Origin: Bacteroidales bacterium
Lineage (GTDB): Bacteria > Bacteroidota > Bacteroidia > Bacteroidales > UBA932
Direction: 5' to 3'
DNA: 13,309 nucleotides
Assembly (NCBI GenBank): GCA_009784635.1
Contig: WRBG01000038.1
Location: forward strand, 1-13,309
The translations under genes were made by a program, and so were the position numbers. This document shows positions 5,338 to 11,425 of this stretch, piece by piece (the stretch's first letter is position 1; each line of letters begins with the position of its first letter). Below the pieces are notes generated by a model. The model worked only from the letters and a program-made list of their open reading frames with translations. It was not told where the DNA came from and did no database searches.

Positions 5338-5970
5338 ATGCTAGAAAAACTCTACAACGAATCTAAACTTTGGTGGTTCCTGTCTCTTATGGGAGCCACC
5401 GTTGTTTTTACTTGGTTGCAACAAACGTTCTTTGTGTCGGACATCCTGTACTACAACACCTATGGCGACCAGTTATCTATGGAAACCATAGAGCTGATGA
5501 TTGGAGGCGCCAAAAAGTACGCATGGGTAACTTACCTTGCTACACCTTTACTCCTATTGCTCCGCGTTACGCTTGTCGCGTGTTGTTTTTACATAGCCCT
5601 GTTTCTCAAGAATGAAAACTCAGATTTTGCCTCCTGCTTCAATATTACCCTAAAGTCCGATACGGCATTCCTCTTGTTTGGCCTGTTCAATATGACATAC
5701 CAACTTCTTGTTCCCGCCACAAACCTAACGGAATTAGCCGCCAATCCCGTATCCCTAATGTATTACCTTAATGTAGAGAAGATTCCCGGATACCTGCTTT
5801 ATCCGATTGGTTTAGTCAACCTTTCCGAATTTTTCTATTGGGGCATGATGGCAGGGCTGGTGCGCTTCCGGTACAATATTTCCCTTTCCAAAAGTCTTTC
5901 CTTCATTCTTGAATCCTATGGAACCGGCCTGCTGTTGATGATTTTAATATTTGCTCTTATTCTAATGTAA
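5338..5970 (+). CDS. Multi-spanning membrane protein, 210 aa
   Basis: A 210-residue protein with about five or six hydrophobic segments (roughly 12-30, 62-90, 105-125, 150-173, 190-210), starting MLEKLYNESKLWWFLS. The layout, an amphipathic start and then widely spaced spans, loosely recalls Yip1-type membrane proteins, but I see no diagnostic motif and do not assign that family. It begins 4 bp after the preceding gene and ends 4 bp before the thioredoxin-like gene, so it belongs to the operon. Immunity, or a role as a membrane partner of the exporter, are both possible. The first part of the gene (5350-5385) is repeated exactly at 2419-2454, next to other small membrane proteins, so related genes may once have existed there. 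Confidence 0.75.
   Translation: MLEKLYNESKLWWFLSLMGATVVFTWLQQTFFVSDILYYNTYGDQLSMETIELMIGGAKKYAWVTYLATPLLLLLRVTLVACCFYIALFLKNENSDFASCFNITLKSDTAFLLFGLFNMTYQLLVPATNLTELAANPVSLMYYLNVEKIPGYLLYPIGLVNLSEFFYWGMMAGLVRFRYNISLSKSLSFILESYGTGLLLMILIFALILM
5350..5385 (+). repeat. 36-bp direct repeat, copy 2
   Basis: Identical to 2419-2454. This copy lies within an intact gene and codes residues 5-16 of the 210-residue membrane protein, so it is the likelier source. Confidence 0.9.
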
Positions 5971-5974
5971 AGCC

Positions 5975-6502
5975 ATGACAAAAAAATCATTTATCGCCAT
6001 TCTTGTGATAGGGTTATTTCTCACACTGGCCGGATTGATTGTGTTCAAAGCATTGAATAGGAAAGCGCCTGCAGAATTTCCGGAAGAACTGCCTGCGTTT
6101 GAATTATTCTCTCTTGAAGGCTTCATGTTTACCACTGATTTGCTGGAGGCAGGCAAAACAGGACTTGTGTTCTACGGCCCCGGCTGTTTGTTTTGCGAAC
6201 ATAAAGGGAGGGAATTGGCCAAACATGCAGCGGATTTTATCGGAAATCAATTCCTCTTTATTACAAGCGCTCCGATAGACAGCGCAATAGCTTACAGTCT
6301 GCGAACAGGCATTGGAGCAGTTCCCCATTTTTATTCGTTGGTAGATAATTTTTTTGAAACGCCCCTCCTTTTTGGTCTTAGGATAATGCCCACCACTCTA
6401 CTATACGATGAAGATAGAAAACTCATTAAGGGTTTTGAAGGCGAAGTAAACGCCAAAACTTTACTCAAAGCGATGCACGAACATGGGAATGAAAAAAAAT
6501 AA
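5975..6502 (+). CDS. Membrane-anchored thioredoxin-like protein
   Basis: A 175-residue protein with an N-terminal anchor or signal (residues about 5-25, IAILVIGLFLTLAGLIVF) and a thioredoxin-like domain facing the periplasm. The redox motif is CLFC at 71-74, within LVFYGPGCLFCEHK, and the cis-proline region is MPTT at 138-141, followed by LLYDEDRKLIKGFEGE, typical of TlpA-like and related redoxins. It lies in the peptide operon, 4 bp after the previous gene and overlapping the exporter gene. Because the predicted core has exactly two cysteines, the simplest role is forming, breaking or correcting that disulfide. Protecting the exporter's catalytic cysteine is an alternative. The fold is well supported; the redox direction is not readable from the sequence. 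Confidence 0.85.
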   Translation: MTKKSFIAILVIGLFLTLAGLIVFKALNRKAPAEFPEELPAFELFSLEGFMFTTDLLEAGKTGLVFYGPGCLFCEHKGRELAKHAADFIGNQFLFITSAPIDSAIAYSLRTGIGAVPHFYSLVDNFFETPLLFGLRIMPTTLLYDEDRKLIKGFEGEVNAKTLLKAMHEHGNEKK

Positions 6503-8597
6503 ATGGGACAGGGTCTTTGTCAAACAGACGCATCAGTCGTGGTGCGGCTTGGCCTGCCTGTCCATGCTCTGCAAATATTACGGAGGCGCGATTCCTCAAG
6601 AAAAGTTAGTAACCATGAGCGGCACTTCAGTCACCGGTACCACTCTGTTAGGGCTTTATCAGGCGGCCAACAGTGCAGGACTAAAGGCCCAAGGGTTTGA
6701 AGCCGACGCGGAACACCTAAAGCAATTGGAACATCCTGCCATCCTTCATTTTACACTGCCGGACGGATTGGAACACTATGTGGTATGTTTTGGTTATGCA
6801 GACGGCGTATTCACAATCGGAGACCCGGCGAAAGAGGTGGTAAACATGAGTGAGCAAGAGGTTTTGGCATTGTGGAAAAGTAAAAAACTCCTTTTGGTGG
6901 AACGTGGGGAGTCATTCCGCACAGAAGATGACACCGGTCAGCGCAAAAAAGCATGGCTAAAGGAATTGCTGAGTCCCGACATTCCGGCGCTCTCGGTGGC
7001 AGTCGGATTGGGCATAGTGGTGGCAGTGGCGGGTATCTCGCTGGCTATTTTTTCTCAGAAATTAATTGACCAAATTTTACCGGCCAAAGAACTGCAAAAA
7101 CTTTGGATTGGTATATCCATCTTAGCCTTGCTGTTGCTGGCAAGAAACCTGCTTTCCTACCTGCGCACCATTTTGGTTGCCCGTCAAAGTCGGGATTTTT
7201 CCAACCGAATCGTAGGGAGCTTCTATAATCAGATTCTTTACTTGCCCAAATCATTTTTTGACAGCCTAAAGACCGGAGAAATCACGGCGCGGCTCAACGA
7301 CGCCCTGCGGATTCAACGCACGATTAATTATGTAGCAGGTGCATTATTGATAGACGTACTGACTGTTATTGTGTGTACCGTGTTGCTTTTTGGGTACTGG
7401 TGGGCGGCGGGCGCTACCGCGCTTGTGGGCGGAATCCTGTTTGGCTTGGTGTTTTGGAGGTACGGCACAAAGATTGTGGAGGGGCAGCGCAAGGTAATGG
7501 TATCCTACGCAGGAGCCGAGAGCAACTTTTTTGACACGGTGCAGGGTGCAGAGGTCATCAAGGGCAACAATAAAGAAGAGTTTTTCAGTCGGTATACCAA
7601 AGAGATTTACGCCGCCTTTCAATCTTCGGCCTATGATTTGACCATACTTGGAAACAGCGTAGGGCTAAAGGTACAGAATATCGGCACAGTCGCCATTATA
7701 GGAGTGATTGCCTTTAGCTCTTTGGCCGTATTAAATGACCATTTGAGTTTGGGCGCATTAGTAGCCGTACTCTCGTTGGCAGGGTCGGTCATTTCTTCAT
7801 CTGCCTCGCTTTCCGGTGCATATATTACCTTGCAGGAGGCCAAGGTAGCCTACGACCGCCTGTATGAATTTGTGAGCGTAGACAGGGAGCCGGCCGGAGC
7901 CGTTTCCGAACAAGCGACGGAAAGTATCGATGTGCTTGAAATCAAAGAAATTCGTTTCCGGTATCCGGGCAGGCCGTTGTTGCTGAATAATGTGGGCCTT
8001 ACAGCAAAAAAGGGACAAATCACTGCGCTGCTTGGTGAAATCGGCTCCGGTAAAAGTACGTTACTGCATATTATAGAACGGTTTTATGAACCGGAATCCG
8101 GTATCTTGCTGGCAGACGGAAAGAGTTGGAAGGATTATTCCGTACACGACTGGCGAGTCATGACAGGCGCCATGCCTCAGCATATCAAATTGTTTAACTC
8201 CACGCTGTTGGAGAATATATGTTTGACCAATGAAAAAGAAACACTGGAACGCTGTTTGGCATTTTGTCATCAGTTAGGAATGCAAAAATACTTTGGCAAC
8301 CTGCCGTTAGGCCCGTTAACCCGCGTGGGAGAAGATGGGGTGAACCTCTCGGGAGGGCAGCGTCAGTTGGCCGGATTGTGCCGAGCATTGTTTGGCAATC
8401 CCCAAATATTGCTGCTGGACGAACCTACCAACAACATGGACAAGGCTGCTGTTCAATTTGTGTGGGAGCTTTTGGAGCGTGAAAAACACAACCGAATCTG
8501 CATCTTGGTGACCCATAATGAACAGCTGGCCGCCAAAGCGGATGCGGTGGTGCAGTTGGGGGATTTTCTTAATTTTTATATTCTTAAAACAACTTAA
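6483..8597 (+). CDS. C39-peptidase ABC exporter
   Basis: A 704-residue peptidase-containing ABC transporter (PCAT type) that should cut the double-glycine leader and export the core. Domains in order: C39 peptidase (about 8-135) with oxyanion Gln15, catalytic Cys21 in QSWCGLACL, His98 in LEHYVV and Asp114 in IGDP; membrane domain (about 165-455); nucleotide-binding domain (about 485-695) with Walker A GEIGSGKST (518-526), Q-loop Gln566, LSGGQ (622-626), Walker B ILLLDEPT with Asp646/Glu647, and H-loop His678. All key residues are present. Usual family members have Asp before the catalytic Cys; here it is Trp20. ATG at 6483 overlaps the thioredoxin-like gene by 20 nt; M3 at 6489 is equally possible. 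The last residues (YILKTT) are coded inside the right 67-bp repeat, and the gene overlaps the convergent symporter gene by 14 bp, so the C-terminus may have been shaped by the insertion. Confidence 0.95.
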   Translation: MGMKKNKWDRVFVKQTHQSWCGLACLSMLCKYYGGAIPQEKLVTMSGTSVTGTTLLGLYQAANSAGLKAQGFEADAEHLKQLEHPAILHFTLPDGLEHYVVCFGYADGVFTIGDPAKEVVNMSEQEVLALWKSKKLLLVERGESFRTEDDTGQRKKAWLKELLSPDIPALSVAVGLGIVVAVAGISLAIFSQKLIDQILPAKELQKLWIGISILALLLLARNLLSYLRTILVARQSRDFSNRIVGSFYNQILYLPKSFFDSLKTGEITARLNDALRIQRTINYVAGALLIDVLTVIVCTVLLFGYWWAAGATALVGGILFGLVFWRYGTKIVEGQRKVMVSYAGAESNFFDTVQGAEVIKGNNKEEFFSRYTKEIYAAFQSSAYDLTILGNSVGLKVQNIGTVAIIGVIAFSSLAVLNDHLSLGALVAVLSLAGSVISSSASLSGAYITLQEAKVAYDRLYEFVSVDREPAGAVSEQATESIDVLEIKEIRFRYPGRPLLLNNVGLTAKKGQITALLGEIGSGKSTLLHIIERFYEPESGILLADGKSWKDYSVHDWRVMTGAMPQHIKLFNSTLLENICLTNEKETLERCLAFCHQLGMQKYFGNLPLGPLTRVGEDGVNLSGGQRQLAGLCRALFGNPQILLLDEPTNNMDKAAVQFVWELLEREKHNRICILVTHNEQLAAKADAVVQLGDFLNFYILKTT
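8538..8561 (+). repeat. 24-bp repeat of the exporter 3' end, right copy
   Basis: The partner of 4096-4119 (22 of 24 identical). Here it lies in frame in the exporter gene, coding ADAVVQLG, 16 bp before the right 67-bp repeat. Confidence 0.8.
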
Positions 8598-8644
8598 TCA
8601 ATCCCAGCGCGCTGAGGAAAATAATCGTGATGGCAATGGGGGCG
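8578..8644 (+). repeat. 67-bp direct repeat, right copy (symporter 3' end)
   Basis: The partner of 4030-4096. It holds the stop and the last codons of the symporter on the minus strand and the last codons of the exporter on the plus strand. It contains the perfect 10-bp palindrome CAGCGCGCTG (8606-8615), which the left copy lacks by one base. Confidence 0.93.
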
Positions 8645-9933
8645 ATGAATTTAATGACAAACATAGTCCATTTAAAGAATGGCACCCGGTGCCGGCCCTC
8701 GCTGCTGAGTTCGTCTTTTACGACGCTCTTGTTGAGTACCCACCCCACAAATATTACAATAGAAAGGCCGCCAAGGGGGAGGAGGATGTTGGAAGCAAGG
8801 TAATCGAACATGTCGAAAATCCCTTTCCCAAAAATGGTAAAACCTTTTAAGGCTCCCATGGATAGAGAACTCAAACTGCCGGTAACGACTATAATAGAGG
8901 CGGTAATGATTACAGCGGTGCGGCGCGTCAATTTTAATTCTTCGGTAAAATAGGCGGCTACCACTTCAATCAAGGATATGACGGAGGTGAGGGCGGCTAC
9001 AGTCAACCCCGCAAAGAAGATAAAGGCAATGGCGTTGCCAAAAGGAAGCTGTGCAAAGATGTTGGGAAGGGTAATAAACGCTAAGCTGGGACCTTCGGAC
9101 GGCAAAATGCCAAAGGCAAAGACGGCAGGCATAATGGCTAAGCCGCAGAGGATGGAGAAGCCCACGTCTGCAAAGCTGGTGTACACAGACACTTTGACAA
9201 TGTTGGCCTCCTTTTTTACGTATGAAGCATAGGTGATGATGCAGCCCATGCCCAAACTGAGCGAAAAGAAAGATTGCCCCAAAGCCGCCAGCACGGTTTC
9301 TGCCGTGATTTTAGAGAAATCGGGCTTAAACAGGAAAATTACACCCTCACCCGCGCCCGGCAGGAAGAGTACCCGAATGGCTAAAAAGATAACCATCAGC
9401 AGTAAAAACGGCATGACGATTTTACAGGCTTTTTCAATCCCGTTCCTGATGCCGCCCACCACAATTACCGCAGACATGCCAAGCAGCAGCAGGTGCCACA
9501 AAATGGGACGGACAGGCGACTCTACAAAACTCGAGAAATTATGGCCCAAAACGCCAACGTCGGAGGAGAAGCCAACGACTGATTGAATCATGTATTCAAT
9601 CGTCCATCCGCCTACTACACAGTAGAATGAGAGGATGGCAATAGAAGCTGCCACGCTAAGGAGGCCGATTCCCCACCAGCCCGTTCCGGGGGCTAATTTC
9701 TTAAAAGCTCCAAACACGTTGCTTTGGGTGCGTCTGCCAATGATAAATTCCGAAAACATAATCGGTAGGCATAAGGCCACTACAAATACAAGGTATAGAA
9801 TGATATAAGCCGCCCCGCCATGCGTCCCGACCATGTAGGGGAAACGCCAAAAGTTACCAAGCCCTACGGCCGACCCCACTACGGCAAGAAATACGCCAAA
9901 TTGACTGCTAAAATGGTCTCTAGGTTGTTGCAT
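8584..9933 (-). CDS. SNF-family (NSS, LeuT-like) sodium-dependent symporter
   Basis: A 449-residue inner-membrane transporter of the neurotransmitter:sodium symporter family, expected to bring in an amino acid or similar solute with sodium. The signature lies in the first span: GSAVGLGNFWRFPY (residues 20-33), with Ala22 and Asn27 at sodium-site positions and Arg30/Phe31 at the outer gate of LeuT. About 11-12 hydrophobic segments follow, the usual number for bacterial members, and EFIIGRR (loop after the second span) is also typical. Substrate cannot be read from the sequence. The gene has its own promoter in the 35 bp after folA. Its last 61 coding bases, including the stop, form most of the right 67-bp repeat and are duplicated at 4036-4096. 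It converges on the exporter with a 14-bp overlap. Confidence 0.93.
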   Translation of the reverse strand: MQQPRDHFSSQFGVFLAVVGSAVGLGNFWRFPYMVGTHGGAAYIILYLVFVVALCLPIMFSEFIIGRRTQSNVFGAFKKLAPGTGWWGIGLLSVAASIAILSFYCVVGGWTIEYMIQSVVGFSSDVGVLGHNFSSFVESPVRPILWHLLLLGMSAVIVVGGIRNGIEKACKIVMPFLLLMVIFLAIRVLFLPGAGEGVIFLFKPDFSKITAETVLAALGQSFFSLSLGMGCIITYASYVKKEANIVKVSVYTSFADVGFSILCGLAIMPAVFAFGILPSEGPSLAFITLPNIFAQLPFGNAIAFIFFAGLTVAALTSVISLIEVVAAYFTEELKLTRRTAVIITASIIVVTGSLSSLSMGALKGFTIFGKGIFDMFDYLASNILLPLGGLSIVIFVGWVLNKSVVKDELSSEGRHRVPFFKWTMFVIKFIAPIAITIIFLSALGLIKLF

Positions 9934-9953
9934 ATTAAATCAGGTTAAGGCCA

Positions 9954-9986
9954 CAAAAGTAAAAAATTTTATGAATAAATGTCAAA
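9954..9986 (-). promoter_or_regulatory. Promoter of the sodium symporter
   Basis: On the minus strand, TTTG (9986-9983), a 21-bp spacer and TACTTTTG (9961-9954) match the Bacteroidota consensus. Transcription should start about 17 bp before the ATG at 9933. The -33 element lies in the last codons of folA. Confidence 0.7.
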
Positions 9987-10511
9987 CGGATTAGTGTTAT
10001 AATTGTGTTGCATCAAGGCGCGGTCGTAGACTACAAAGGAAAAGGGGTAGGGAAAAACGGCTCCATGTTCGTGTTCTTCCCTAAAAATCTCTTTCCATTG
10101 GCGCCAGTCAATGCGCGGGAAAAAGACGTCTGCTTGGGGGGCAGGGGCTTTTACATGGGTAATGTAGAGCTTATTGGCCAACGGAAGCGCCTGTCGGTAG
10201 ATTTCGCCGCCACCCATGATGAATATTTCACCGGCGGGAGCGGGTTGCGTGGCCAAAGAGATGGCGCGGGGCAGCGAATCTGCGACTTCGATTCCCTCCA
10301 TGGGAGGAGTAGTCAAACTACGGCTAATCACAATGTTTCGACGGTTTGGCAGGGGACGCCCTATGGACTCAAAGGTTTTACGTCCCATGATGACGCAATG
10401 TCCGGTGGTTGTTCGTTTAAAGTATTGCAAATCCTCGGAAATTTTCCAAAGTAGTTGCTGTTGAAAGCCTATGGCGTTGTTGGGGGCAAGAGCGACAATG
10501 AGAGAGAGCAT
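9969..10511 (-). CDS. folA: Dihydrofolate reductase
   Basis: Reduces dihydrofolate to tetrahydrofolate with NADPH, restoring the cofactor used up by the adjacent ThyA. Seen: MLSLIVALAPNNAIG, LLWKISEDLQYFKR with the catalytic acidic residue (Asp in SEDL), GHCVIMGRKTFESIGRPLPN, VISRS and the NADPH-binding IFIMGGGEIYRQAL. Usual enzymes have Pro before the acidic loop (LPW-x-x-P-x-D); here it is LWKISED, with Ser in place of that proline. At 180 residues it is about 15-20 longer than E. coli FolA because of a polar tail (ALMQHNYNTNPFDIYS). It lies 11 bp downstream of thyA on the same strand, almost certainly one operon, and has no obvious promoter of its own. Confidence 0.96.
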   Translation of the reverse strand: MLSLIVALAPNNAIGFQQQLLWKISEDLQYFKRTTTGHCVIMGRKTFESIGRPLPNRRNIVISRSLTTPPMEGIEVADSLPRAISLATQPAPAGEIFIMGGGEIYRQALPLANKLYITHVKAPAPQADVFFPRIDWRQWKEIFREEHEHGAVFPYPFSFVVYDRALMQHNYNTNPFDIYS

Positions 10512-10522
10512 GAGTAAGGTGG

Positions 10523-11317
10523 TTATACGGCAATAGGGGCTTTGATGGACGAATCGGGATTATAGTTTTCCAAAGTAAAGTCGTTGTACTCAAAAGAGAA
10601 CAAGTCTGTTACCTGTGGGTTGAGGCGCATGGTGGGCAGGGCCTTGGGCCTGCGTTGCAGCTGTGTTTTTACCTGCTCTATGTGGTTGGTATAGATATGG
10701 GCGTCTCCAAAGGTGTGGATAAAGTCGCCGGGTTGGAGGCCGCAGACTTGGGCCAACATGAGGGTAAGCAGGGCGTAGGAGGCTATATTAAAAGGTACGC
10801 CCAAAAAGAGGTCGGCGCTGCGCTGGTAGAGCTGGCAAGAGAGTTTGTTGTGGGCCACATAAAACTGAAACAGCGCGTGGCAGGGAGGGAGGGCCATATT
10901 GTCCAATTCGCCTACGTTCCACGCGCTGACAATGTGGCGGCGCGAATCGGGCTGATTTTTAAGACTGTTGACCAATGCGGCCATCTGGTCAATCTGTTTT
11001 CCGTCCGAGGCGGGCCAAGAGCGCCACTGATGCCCATACACAGGGCCTAAGTCCCCGTTGGCATCGGCCCATTCGTCCCAAATGGTAACGCCGTGTTGGT
11101 TGAGCCAGCCAATGTTGGTGTCTCCTTTTAAGAACCACAACAGTTCATAAATGACTGATTTAAGATGAATTTTTTTGGTAGTGAGCAAGGGAAATCCATC
11201 TTGAAGGTTCATGCGCATTTGATGGCCAAAAATGCTGAGGGTACCGGTACCGGTACGGTCGCTTTTGAGCTGCCCATGCTCAAGCGTGTGTTTCAACAGT
11301 TCCAAATAACAGTTCAT
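10523..11317 (-). CDS. thyA: Thymidylate synthase
   Basis: Makes dTMP from dUMP with methylene-tetrahydrofolate, producing dihydrofolate that FolA recycles. The 264-residue product matches E. coli ThyA in length and nearly throughout: YLELLKHTLEHG, SDRTGTGTLSIFGHQMRMNL, WDEWADANGDLGPVYGHQWR, SRRHIVSAWNVGEL, the active-site cysteine in LPPCHALFQFYV (about residue 146), QRSADLFLGVPFNIASYALL and the C-terminal IKAPIAV. The frame extends five codons upstream to 11332, but MNCYLELL at 11317 aligns with the E. coli start, and the upstream codons overlap the promoter's -7 element (11322-11329). First gene of a thyA-folA operon, divergent from aspS. Confidence 0.97.
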   Translation of the reverse strand: MNCYLELLKHTLEHGQLKSDRTGTGTLSIFGHQMRMNLQDGFPLLTTKKIHLKSVIYELLWFLKGDTNIGWLNQHGVTIWDEWADANGDLGPVYGHQWRSWPASDGKQIDQMAALVNSLKNQPDSRRHIVSAWNVGELDNMALPPCHALFQFYVAHNKLSCQLYQRSADLFLGVPFNIASYALLTLMLAQVCGLQPGDFIHTFGDAHIYTNHIEQVKTQLQRRPKALPTMRLNPQVTDLFSFEYNDFTLENYNPDSSIKAPIAV

Positions 11318-11321
11318 GCAG

Positions 11322-11353
11322 CAAAAGTACACAATGTAGTTTCAATGAGCAAA
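11322..11353 (-). promoter_or_regulatory. Promoter of thyA-folA
   Basis: On the minus strand, TTTG (11353-11350), a 20-bp spacer and TACTTTTG (11329-11322) fit the consensus. The -7 element ends 4 bp before the ATG at 11317, so the transcript would have almost no leader. This decides the start codon. Confidence 0.7.
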
Positions 11354-11359
11354 TACAAA

Positions 11360-11392
11360 TTTGGCCGTTGCCCCAAAAAAGTCGTACCTTAG
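11360..11392 (+). promoter_or_regulatory. Promoter of aspS
   Basis: TTTG at 11360-11363, a 21-bp spacer, and TACCTTAG at 11385-11392 (one mismatch to TAnnTTTG). The leader to the ATG at 11426 would be about 30 nt. Its -33 element lies 6 bp from that of the thyA promoter, so the two are back to back. Confidence 0.6.
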
Positions 11393-11425
11393 CGGGCTGA
11401 TAAAAAATCAAACAGTACCATATCT

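Noticed and set aside
9233..9586. Long plus-strand frames inside the symporter, folA, thyA and exporter genes.
   Set aside because: They are antisense or shifted shadows of well-identified genes and have no family-like sequence.
11318..11332. A start for thyA five codons upstream.
   Set aside because: The E. coli protein aligns from MNCYLELL, and the extra codons overlap the -7 element.
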